Positions 1-4,786 of a stretch of DNA of 6,291 nt are shown here, in pieces. How positions within the stretch are numbered: the first letter of the stretch is position 1; each line of letters begins with the position of its first letter. The notes under the pieces were generated by a model. The model saw nothing but the letters and a program-made list of their open reading frames with translations, was not told where the DNA came from and ran no database searches. This DNA is from Nitrospiria bacterium (GTDB lineage Bacteria; Nitrospirota; CAKKRA01; 9FT-COMBO-42-15). The stretch is taken from positions 1 to 6,291 of the forward strand of contig CAKKST010000069.1 in NCBI GenBank assembly GCA_919903585.1. The letters are read 5' to 3'. A program made the position numbers and the translations under genes.

Positions 1-1
1 C

Positions 2-52
2 CGAAAGCTTGAGGCGCTTTTCAATCGCATGATGCATAAATGTAACGAATGA
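2..52 (+). CDS. C-terminal tail of an upstream gene, possibly type I restriction specificity subunit (HsdS)
   Basis: An open frame enters from the left edge and ends at TGA 50-52. Only 16 residues are visible (RKLEALFNRMMHKCNE). The pattern LEALFxxMMHK resembles the C-terminal helix of HsdS subunits, where variants of L-x-x-L-F-x-x-L-x-H are common before a short tail. This is a weak match based on family memory and a very short stretch. The gene would lie in the same direction as the 221-aa ORF that follows. It could equally be an unrelated protein end or a chance open frame. Confidence 0.3.
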   Translation, partial: RKLEALFNRMMHKCNE

Positions 53-62
53 AGATTTGACC

Positions 63-82
63 CTATTACCTACTATTACCTA
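63..82 (+). repeat. Tandem 10-bp direct repeat (two copies of CTATTACCTA)
   Basis: CTATTACCTA occurs at 63-72 and again at 73-82, without mismatch. It starts right after TTGACC (57-62), which could be a weak -35 element for the 221-aa gene. A convincing -10 at 17 bp is not seen; TACTTT at 81-86 is the nearest candidate. The role is unknown; the repeat may be a regulator site or slippage. Confidence 0.5.
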
Positions 83-106
83 CTTTGTAGAGCGAATAGT
101 TTTTAC

Positions 107-147
107 GCAAGCTGACGTCATTCAGTGGCACTCGTCAGTGAGCTTGC
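107..147 (+). repeat. Imperfect long hairpin in the leader of the 221-aa gene
   Basis: GCAAGCT (107-113) pairs with AGCTTGC (141-147), GACG (114-117) with CGTC (133-136), and AGTG (124-127) sits against CACT (129-132). Unpaired TCATTC and AGTG segments leave bulges. GTTAGCCAG follows one base later at 149. A hairpin next to a GTTA-type heptamer recalls an integron attC end, but the matching inverse core on the left is not present. It could also be a transcript leader structure or a terminator of the upstream gene; no T-run follows. Confidence 0.45.
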
Positions 148-148
148 C

Positions 149-856
149 GTTAGCCAGACTTACTCAGGCGAGGTGATAGATGGACAATAACTCCATACTG
201 ATATCCGTGATCAAGGAAGCGGTCTCGCCATTAGCAACACTATTAGCAGCATTTTTCGGTGCCTGGTTCGCTTATCGTTTTCAGGATAGAGTTAAAGCGC
301 GCGATGTGATATCTGCGAACATAAGTGCAGCAAACAAGGCAATGTTCAAGGTTTTCCAACTATTAAACAGCCTCGCGCTCTTTCAAAAAGACGTCATTGA
401 TCCCTGTCGAGGAAGGCCAGATATATGCTTTACTATGCTACCAATGTTACCAGACGATCATAGTGATTATCGTTTTGATTTCCAGGGGTTAGGCTTCATT
501 CTTGACTCTAAGCACAAAAAGATAATGTTAGATTTATTTATTGAGGAACAAAGATATCGTGAGGCTATAAAAGCGATCAATGCTCGGTCTATGCTTCATA
601 AAGGATTTGTTCAGCCCGCGCTTGTTAGCGCTGGTTTTAAAGAAGATTCAGCATATCCGGTTGAGCTATTTGCGCAGGCACTGGGACCGTTACTTTTCAA
701 GGATATACAAAATCTAACTAATCAAGTCATATACCATGTCGACAGGACAGTAAAATCTCTTGAAGAAACAAAAAACAATATGCATGCGGCGTTTAAAGAA
801 ATGTTTCCGGAGGGAAATTTTCTTAATATTGAATTAGTCAAATAATGCTGGCTAAC
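149..856. repeat. 9-bp inverted repeat bracketing the 221-aa ORF
   Basis: GTTAGCCAG at 149-157 is the exact reverse complement of CTGGCTAAC at 848-856. The left copy lies about 20 bases before the ORF start and the right copy begins 2 bases after its stop. In integron gene cassettes the first bases of the cassette (TTRRRY) complement the inverse core (RYYYAA) of the same cassette's attC, and TTAGCC/GGCTAA obeys that rule. No complete attC can be folded at the right end, and a 9-bp pair within some 700 bp can occur by chance. The cassette reading is therefore only a hypothesis. Confidence 0.35.
180..845 (+). CDS. Uncharacterised membrane-anchored protein, 221 aa
   Basis: I do not recognise the family. 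The ATG at 180 is supported by GAGGTGA at 170-176. Residues about 12-31 (PLATLLAAFFGAWFAYRF) form one hydrophobic helix followed by a basic stretch (R-x-Q-D-R-V-K-A-R), so a small N-terminal anchor with the rest in the cytoplasm is likely. The remaining ~190 residues are soluble, mostly predicted helical, with no metal or nucleotide motif that I can identify. Codon use is richer in CpG-containing codons (GCG, CGC, TCG) than the minus-strand genes to the right, which suggests foreign origin. The stop codon (843-845) shares one base with the ATG of the higB remnant, so the gene abuts the point where toxin homology starts. Single-anchor proteins of this style are frequent in integron and defence islands, but no function can be assigned. 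Confidence 0.8.
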   Translation: MDNNSILISVIKEAVSPLATLLAAFFGAWFAYRFQDRVKARDVISANISAANKAMFKVFQLLNSLALFQKDVIDPCRGRPDICFTMLPMLPDDHSDYRFDFQGLGFILDSKHKKIMLDLFIEEQRYREAIKAINARSMLHKGFVQPALVSAGFKEDSAYPVELFAQALGPLLFKDIQNLTNQVIYHVDRTVKSLEETKNNMHAAFKEMFPEGNFLNIELVK

Positions 857-982
857 TACCGGCTGAAGCTGGTTGGTAACAAGGCTGGACAGTACAGCAT
901 AAGAATTAATAACCAGTGGCGCATCTGTTTTCTCTGGAAAGACAGTGATGCATACGAAGTAGAAATAACCGATTATCACTAA
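845..982 (+). pseudogene. higB: Truncated HigB-type toxin (C-terminal half)
   Basis: The frame ending at TAA 980-982 encodes 45 residues from ATG 845. From about the third residue it matches the C-terminal half of HigB/RelE-fold killer proteins: L-V-G-N-K-A-G-Q-Y-S-I-R-I-N-N-Q-W-R-I-C-F, then DAYEVEITDYH at the end. Full HigB toxins are about 90 residues, and the N-terminal half is absent here and not found upstream. Homology begins at the end of the 221-aa ORF, so the missing part was replaced by that gene. HigB is a ribosome-dependent mRNA endonuclease. Several conserved C-terminal residues (the R-I and DYH motifs) remain, but half the fold is missing, so activity is unlikely. The ATG overlaps the preceding stop (TAATG), so the fragment may still be translated by coupling. 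Confidence 0.85.
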
Positions 983-993
983 GGAGTGAGGAC

Positions 994-1299
994 ATGAAAA
1001 AGAAAAAATTACACCCCATACATCCGGGCGAGGTTCTTCTTGAGGAATTTTTAAAGCCTATGGGTTTAAGTCAGAATAAACTTGCATTGAATTTAGGCGT
1101 ACCTCCACGAAGAATAAACGAGATAGTGCTTGAAAAAAGAAGAATTACTGCTGATACAGCCCTCAGATTAGCGTGATTTTTTGGGATATCCTCTGAGTTT
1201 TGGCTCGGCTTGCAGGCTCAGTATGACCTTGATGTTACTGCTGAAGAACTTGGTGAGCGTCTTGAAAAAGAAGTAAAAGAATACTCAAATGTTGCATGA
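994..1299 (+). pseudogene. higA: HigA-type antitoxin with in-frame TGA at codon 61
   Basis: The gene starts at ATG 994 with GGAG at 983-986, directly after the higB stop, in the usual toxin-antitoxin order. The N-terminus (HPIHPGEVLLEEFLKPMGLS) and the helix-turn-helix around residues 25-50 (QNKLALNLGVPPRRINEIV) are typical of the XRE-family HigA antidote. At 1174-1176 a TGA interrupts the frame after TADTALRLA. Reading on in the same frame gives FFGISSEFWLGLQAQYDL and a normal HigA end at TGA 1297-1299, so the full frame is 101 codons plus stop. Relatives carry arginine at the interrupted position, so this looks like CGA changed to TGA. The remaining 60-residue product still holds the DNA-binding motif and could bind the operator. 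A sequencing error is the other possibility. Confidence 0.88.
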
Positions 1300-1354
1300 A
1301 AAAGCCATACCCTGTTCACCTCCTGACTCTTCTTCACGAGGCATAGGTCGTTCA

Positions 1355-1371
1355 GCCGACAACCTGCCGGC
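1355..1371 (-). promoter_or_regulatory. Candidate bacterial SECIS hairpin for the second UGA (Sec69)
   Basis: Read on the minus strand, GCCGGC (1371-1366) pairs with GTCGGC (1360-1355) over six base pairs including one G-U, closing the loop AGGUU (1365-1361). The loop has G at its second position and starts 17 bases after the UGA at 1385-1383. Both fit the bacterial SECIS rules I recall (about 16-37 bases from UGA to apical loop, a G in the first two loop bases). The hairpin lies wholly beyond the TAA stop, because the Sec codon is only three codons before it. Confidence 0.65.
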
Positions 1372-1373
1372 AT

Positions 1374-1589
1374 TTAAAGGCCTCAGGTGCCGCCATAACC
1401 AACGATTACCTTATCACCCTCAACAATCACTGGCACCTTTTTGACGCCGTTAGAATATTTTAACATCTCATCTAATTTTTTGCTGTCTAATTGCACATCA
1501 AAATATTCTGCCTTTTCTCCAAAGTCCGCACGGGCCTTTGTCGTATATGGTCACTCCGCCTTTCCAAAGATAATAATCTTCTCTGCCAT
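1374..1589 (-). CDS. Glutaredoxin-like selenoprotein with two selenocysteines (Uxx-star type), 71 aa
   Basis: The minus-strand frame from ATG 1589 to TAA 1374 has 71 sense positions, two of them TGA. Residues 1-12 (MAEKIIIFGKAE) form the first beta strand of a thioredoxin/glutaredoxin fold. Codon 13 (1553-1551) is TGA where glutaredoxins have the active-site cysteine of C-P-Y-x, here U-P-Y-T. KVPVIV with the cis-proline at residue 53 and the GYGG motif near residue 65 complete the fold. Codon 69 (1385-1383) is a second TGA followed by Gly-Leu-stop, giving a U-x-x-stop tail; I recall a family named Uxx-star (seleno)protein with this ending. Each TGA is followed by a SECIS-like hairpin. AGGAG at 1600-1596 lies 6 bases before the ATG, and a good promoter lies upstream. 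It probably does cytoplasmic thiol/selenol redox chemistry with an unknown partner. Two nonsense mutations, both at redox positions, would be a far-fetched alternative. Confidence 0.87.
1520..1540 (-). promoter_or_regulatory. Candidate bacterial SECIS hairpin for the first UGA (Sec13)
   Basis: On the minus strand CAAAG (1540-1536) pairs with CUUUG (1524-1520). After a G-A mismatch, CC (1534-1533) pairs with GG (1527-1526), closing the loop CGUGC (1532-1528). The loop has G at its second position and begins 18 bases after the UGA at 1553-1551, inside the usual spacing for SelB recognition. It lies within the coding region, as bacterial SECIS elements normally do. Confidence 0.6.
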
Positions 1590-1618
1590 AAAAATCTCCT
1601 CTCAGGTTATTTTCTCAA

Positions 1619-1647
1619 ATCTTACTCCCACATCTTATGCTTGTCAA
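1619..1647 (-). promoter_or_regulatory. Sigma70-like promoter of the selenoprotein gene
   Basis: On the minus strand the -35 is TTGACA (1647-1642), a perfect consensus. A 17-base spacer is followed by -10 TAAGAT (1624-1619), four of six matches. Transcription would start near 1612, about 23 bases before the ATG at 1589. The -35 begins only 6 bases beyond the stop of the 802-aa gene, so the selenoprotein can be expressed independently of it. Confidence 0.65.
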
Positions 1648-1652
1648 TAATT

Positions 1653-4061
1653 TTAGGGATTTTTAACCAACCTCCCTGCTATTAAATACATAAGCGCTGC
1701 AAGTAGTAGAACAGCATTAAACCCGACTGACAGGGCAATGATTATGGCAAGAATAGAGCTTATTACTGAGGATGCGCCGTTTACGCACCATGCCCAAGGG
1801 ATAACATCCTTATTCCTCTCCCCGAGCATCTTCATTGCAGCAGGAAATGGCATACCCATAAGAATACCAATAGGGCATAATGTAAGCAGGGTCACAATAC
1901 CCCTTAGTATAAGATTTGAACCTAAGAAGAAAGTAATTATATATGGAAGAAAAATGGTTGCTATTACAATCATGATGGAAAGGGAAAGTATTATATTAAA
2001 TAGTTTTTTATTGCTTGTATATCTCTTTGATAAGAAACTACCAATCCCTGAGAAAATGAGAATGCCAAAAAGCGCTGTAGATACAGCATATACTGGATGA
2101 TCCAGAAAGAGGATGAGTTTTTGTATCAGGCTGATCTCTATGAACATAAAGCCTACACCAATAAGAAAGAAAAAACTGAGAAATGTAATTGTTTCCTTTT
2201 TCTGAGTAATAAGCCTTCTTCCACGCGCCACCGTTAGAGGAAAGACAATAAAAACAGCGCTTGCTATTAAGGCCTGTATAAAAATAATAGGCAGGAGATA
2301 GCCTCCTTCAATAAATATTTGCCATTTCTCACCAACACTTTTGTAAACCTCAGTTATCTTATTCCATTTAAAAAAGTGAAAGAAAAACGGCCTGTCATCT
2401 GTCACAGGCGTTATATCAAAGATATAATTTTTATAAAGGGCTTCTCTCTTTTCATCATTCAATATCTGAGAAATTAGATTAAAATATATCGGCTCTGCAA
2501 ATTTATTATATATGTTTGTTTCATTCTCTTTTATGCCATGATAATAAGCAATATCAAAGAGCCGTTCCTTGCTGAACTCTTTAATCTTTGATATATCAGC
2601 ATCTGACAGCTCGCTTCTTTTTACTATTATGGTAATCGTCCCCCATGTCCTGATTACAGCAATATGCCTCTCTGGATTGTTAATCCCCATTCTTTTTAAT
2701 GCAGAATGGATTACAGAGACCAGTCTGAGATCTTCCCTCGGCGGCGGAATAAGGTAGCGGGTTATAGACAATATGCCATTATCATTAAGATGCCCAAGAT
2801 ATGTTGTTATTGCCTCTTCTGTAAATTGATAACCCTCTGCAAGACCAAAGAATCCCCCTGAAGACGCAGGTATGCCGCTCAAAACAGGAAAGAGGATGGT
2901 ATCAAACTTATTGACTGTCTTTTTAAGATATCCCCTCCCCTCTCCTGTCTCAATCTTTACATTATCCCTTTCATATATTCCTCCAGAAAAATTTCTGAAG
3001 TCATGCTTTATAATCTTATGGATCAGCGGATTGATTTCTACACCTGTTATTAACTGACTCTTAAAATATAAGGCCGTTAATATATCCAATCCGCCGGCAG
3101 GCTCAAGAATCAGGACATTTTTATTCTGGGTAAGATAAAAAGGAAGTGATGACGGAAGATACGGGATAAAATCCAGCTCTGTAATATCACCTTTATGTTC
3201 TGTAATAGCTGTCATACTGTCGCCATCAATAGTAATGCCAATCTGCTGTGGTAGGGATTTTTGATATTTCAGGCTAAGGCCTGGGGCGAAGCGAACTAAG
3301 GGGCTTTCAAGTATATCTATCCTTGAAAAGGAGTTCCATTTTGTATCAATAAGCCTTGTCTCTGGAAATTTCAAGGCAACATTAAGGCTTTTAAACTGAG
3401 ACATGTTTATTTCAAGAAATTTTGGGTTAGTGAAAAATAAAGGAATAATGAGGAGTAAAAAAAATAAAGGAATAAACCATCGCCTCACCCTTACCTCTCC
3501 CTGATGGGGCGAGGGTAAAAAAAATAAGGAGGCAATCAATGCCAGTGTAGAAGATATTAATAATGGCCCTGTGCCGCCGAAAAGAGGAAATATTATTAAA
3601 GGCAGGAGACAGCCGATTGATGCGCCAATCAGGTCAAAAAAGTATATCTTATTTACATCCTTTGATGAAAGCGTAATGACAATTGATATAATCATCCCTG
3701 CAATGAAAAAGGGGATAGACAAAAGGATATAGTAAACTAAGATATAAATAAGCTGGTTTGTATCCCATGCTATTTTTGCCATATCAAAGGGCAGATGGTT
3801 TGCTATTGTGTATGAAATTAGTATCGCAATGGAGAGCAATAGAGAAAAAAAATAAAGAAGACGGCTGCTGTCTTTTTTTAAGAGTGATGGAAAAAGCATC
3901 AGAAAAGAGCCGCTTGCTCCGTAGCCTAAGAGTGCAATGCTTACAACCATAAAGGCAAAGTGATGCCATTGTGCAACTGAGAAAAAGCGGGTAAAGAAGA
4001 TTTCTAAGGAAAGGGCAGAGGCAGAGATTAAAGAGATACCTGCATATTTTCTTTTATTCAT
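1653..4061 (-). CDS. Polytopic membrane protein with spermidine-synthase-like SAM-binding domain, 802 aa
   Basis: About seven hydrophobic segments lie in residues 8-210. A soluble Rossmann-type domain spans about 225-570, and five or six further membrane segments lie in 585-796. The soluble part resembles spermidine synthase/methyltransferases: NVLILEPAGGLDILTAL (315-331) stands at the SAM-binding loop, GVEINP (340-345) at the ribose-binding acidic strand, and TPVTDDRPFFFHF (551-563) is a family hallmark. The catalytic aspartate motif of true aminopropyltransferases (D-S-x-D-P) is replaced by FPVLSGIPASSGGFFGL, so polyamine synthesis is unlikely. Members of this MFS/SpeE-like fusion group have no settled substrate; a membrane-bound methyl- or aminopropyl-transfer role is inferred. 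The ATG at 4061 has no strong Shine-Dalgarno and overlaps the stop of a 31-codon ORF, suggesting coupling. Residues about 183-195 derive from a repeat-like insert. The start could be later, but the N-terminal SLEIFFTR motif favours this one. Confidence 0.85.
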   Translation of the reverse strand: MNKRKYAGISLISASALSLEIFFTRFFSVAQWHHFAFMVVSIALLGYGASGSFLMLFPSLLKKDSSRLLYFFSLLLSIAILISYTIANHLPFDMAKIAWDTNQLIYILVYYILLSIPFFIAGMIISIVITLSSKDVNKIYFFDLIGASIGCLLPLIIFPLFGGTGPLLISSTLALIASLFFLPSPHQGEVRVRRWFIPLFFLLLIIPLFFTNPKFLEINMSQFKSLNVALKFPETRLIDTKWNSFSRIDILESPLVRFAPGLSLKYQKSLPQQIGITIDGDSMTAITEHKGDITELDFIPYLPSSLPFYLTQNKNVLILEPAGGLDILTALYFKSQLITGVEINPLIHKIIKHDFRNFSGGIYERDNVKIETGEGRGYLKKTVNKFDTILFPVLSGIPASSGGFFGLAEGYQFTEEAITTYLGHLNDNGILSITRYLIPPPREDLRLVSVIHSALKRMGINNPERHIAVIRTWGTITIIVKRSELSDADISKIKEFSKERLFDIAYYHGIKENETNIYNKFAEPIYFNLISQILNDEKREALYKNYIFDITPVTDDRPFFFHFFKWNKITEVYKSVGEKWQIFIEGGYLLPIIFIQALIASAVFIVFPLTVARGRRLITQKKETITFLSFFFLIGVGFMFIEISLIQKLILFLDHPVYAVSTALFGILIFSGIGSFLSKRYTSNKKLFNIILSLSIMIVIATIFLPYIITFFLGSNLILRGIVTLLTLCPIGILMGMPFPAAMKMLGERNKDVIPWAWCVNGASSVISSILAIIIALSVGFNAVLLLAALMYLIAGRLVKNP
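3481..3515 (-). repeat. Dispersed-type GC-rich palindromic repeat inside the membrane-protein gene
   Basis: Thirty-five bases (plus strand starts CGCCTCACCCTTACCTCTCC, then TGATGGGGCGAGGG) stand out as GC-rich in an A+T-rich gene. CCTCTCCC and GGGGCGAGG form an imperfect hairpin around TGAT. The pattern recalls the widespread CCTCACCCTAACCCTCTCCC intergenic repeat found in many bacterial genomes. On the minus strand it is read in frame as PSPHQGEVRVRR, a polar loop between two hydrophobic segments, so the host protein tolerates it. Confidence 0.6.
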
Positions 4062-4153
4062 TGCAGTGGAAGATAGCCCTCAATGGCCGTGCTGATATAA
4101 ACGGCAATGCCTAAAAGGGTGATAAAAAGAAGGTTAAGTATCTTTTGGGGCAT
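4058..4153 (-). CDS. Possible small single-TM protein, 31 aa, coupled to the 802-aa gene
   Basis: ATG 4153 to TGA 4058 encodes a 31-residue peptide: a short basic start (MPQK), a hydrophobic stretch (ILNLLFITLLGIAVYIS), then TAIEGYLPLQ. The stop overlaps the next start as ATGA (4061-4058), a typical coupling arrangement, which would explain the poor ribosome site of the 802-aa gene. Against it, no Shine-Dalgarno precedes the ATG, and the frame stays open upstream to a TAA 36 bases away with a TTG at 4177 as an alternative start. It could be a leader peptide, a small membrane partner, or the remains of a larger membrane gene. Confidence 0.42.
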   Translation of the reverse strand: MPQKILNLLFITLLGIAVYISTAIEGYLPLQ

Positions 4154-4191
4154 AAGTTTGTCGTTTTTATAACATCTCAAATCCCATTAAT

Positions 4192-4347
4192 TTAAAAGGT
4201 AATGCTTTCATCAAATATGTATTCTGAAGTTACGAGTTCTAACTTATGCCTCTTTATTTGCTGGCTCTTTATTACTGCATTTTTATAGTACTGGTCATTT
4301 TTATCATTAAGCGCAATCCATGCTGAGGTATCTACAAAAACCATCAT
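4192..4347 (-). pseudogene. vapC: Truncated VapC-type PIN-domain toxin (N-terminal 51 residues)
   Basis: From ATG 4347 the frame reads MMVFVDTSAWIALNDKND, the first strand and first catalytic aspartate (D6) of PIN-domain ribonucleases. It continues to LVTSEYIFDESITF and stops at TAA 4192. The second acidic residue (E47 in FDE) is present, but the C-terminal acidic residues and the rest of the roughly 130-140-aa domain are missing. Sequence beyond the stop shows no PIN homology, so the end was deleted rather than only interrupted. The start overlaps the antitoxin stop (ATGA), the standard vapBC layout. The fragment should be catalytically dead. Confidence 0.85.
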
Positions 4348-4592
4348 CTATTTCTACCATAAAGGTATTTATCATGATTAACAGACAAGTCACCATCCTT
4401 TGAAATACCGGAACCAACCATATTCCACAAAGGGTCTTTTTCCCAGTTTTTGGCCTTTTCCTTTTTAAGTAACTCCGAGACAGCAACCCTTACAATATTA
4501 GCAATGGTAGTCTTTTCTTTACTGGCCTTTTTTTTCAATTCAATGATTACCTCTTCAGGAAAATACATTTGAGTTCTCTTTAGTGTTGCCAT
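4344..4592 (-). CDS. vapB: Ribbon-helix-helix (CopG/VapB-type) antitoxin, 82 aa
   Basis: The start is ATG 4592 (MATLKRTQMYFPEEV), set by AGGAGG at 4605-4600, 7 bases upstream. A longer frame from a TTG at 4643 would begin inside the -35 box and is rejected. RTQMYFPEEVIIELKKKA gives the beta strand and first helix of an RHH DNA-binding fold. TTIANIVRVAVSELLKK gives the second helix, ending near residue 45. The C-terminal part (WEKDPLWNMVGSG, then DLSVNHDKYLYGR) is the toxin-binding tail typical of VapB partners of PIN toxins. It would repress its own promoter and formerly neutralise the truncated VapC just downstream. The gene itself looks intact, making it an orphan antitoxin. Confidence 0.85.
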   Translation of the reverse strand: MATLKRTQMYFPEEVIIELKKKASKEKTTIANIVRVAVSELLKKEKAKNWEKDPLWNMVGSGISKDGDLSVNHDKYLYGRNR

Positions 4593-4608
4593 AAAACAAC
4601 CTCCTATA

Positions 4609-4643
4609 ATGTATATTATATACATCACAATAATTATTGTCAA
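4609..4643 (-). promoter_or_regulatory. Consensus promoter with overlapping palindromic operators for the antitoxin gene
   Basis: On the minus strand TTGACA (4643-4638), a 17-base spacer and TATAAT (4620-4615) match sigma70 consensus at all twelve positions. A 17-bp palindrome (4609-4625, ATGTATAT arms around one base) covers the -10. A perfect 14-bp palindrome, ACAATAATTATTGT (4627-4640), fills the spacer and touches the -35. RHH antitoxins bind such palindromes to autorepress, so both are good operator candidates. The site lies just upstream of the AGGAGG. Confidence 0.8.
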
Positions 4644-4786
4644 ATGAATCTGGGTTAAAGCTTCTGCTTCGCCTCGGCAAGACGCTGCACCGACACGCGG
4701 TCAGAGGCGAAAGCCGATGCCACATGCCTACTTTATATCCGAACCACTACTGTTGTTAAGGGCTTTTGGGCAGTTTTAAGAAAACC
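4644..4786. other. Intergenic stretch with GC-rich inverted repeat
   Basis: No gene is seen between the antitoxin promoter and the Trm112 stop. A GC-rich block at about 4661-4720 contrasts with its A+T-rich surroundings. Within it TTCGCCTC (4668-4675) is the exact reverse complement of GAGGCGAA (4704-4711), and two more pairs form if A4712 is bulged. The 28-base loop contains smaller pairings such as CCG/CGG. No T-run follows on the minus strand, so a standard Rho-independent terminator is not supported. It may be a dispersed repeat or a structured transcript end. Confidence 0.45.

Noticed and set aside
63..82. Start of a CRISPR array or iteron origin
   Set aside because: Only two adjacent 10-bp copies with no spacers and no rep gene nearby.
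722..979. Minus-strand 85-codon frame under the end of the 221-aa gene and higB remnant
   Set aside because: It is antisense to clear HigB homology and shows no motif or ribosome site.
1174..1176. In-frame TGA of higA as a possible selenocysteine codon, given that the genome seems to use Sec
   Set aside because: HigA relatives have Arg here, not Cys, and there is no redox motif. The best downstream hairpin (CTGAG/CTCGG with loop TTTTGG) lacks G in the first two loop bases. A CGA to TGA change explains it.
1300..1354. Short minus-strand frame starting GTG-AAG-AAG (K-K-S-Q-E-V-N-R-V) after the selenoprotein
   Set aside because: It runs antisense through higA, shows no recognisable family, and begins with no clear ribosome site; it is treated as chance.
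1441..1685. Plus-strand open frames opposite the glutaredoxin-like gene
   Set aside because: They have no ribosome sites or recognisable domains and lie antisense to a gene with clear homology and promoter. They are shadows.
1738..3057. Several plus-strand frames of 60-120 codons within the 802-aa gene
   Set aside because: All are antisense to a continuous membrane-protein frame with consistent TM and SAM-domain features.
1653..4061. Calling the 802-aa protein a true spermidine synthase (speE)
   Set aside because: The catalytic aspartate motif is missing, the SAM loop is degenerate, and it is embedded among a dozen membrane segments.
4593..4643. N-terminal extension of the antitoxin from TTG 4643
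   Set aside because: The TTG is the first base triplet of the -35 box and the extension covers the promoter. AGGAGG marks ATG 4592 as the start.
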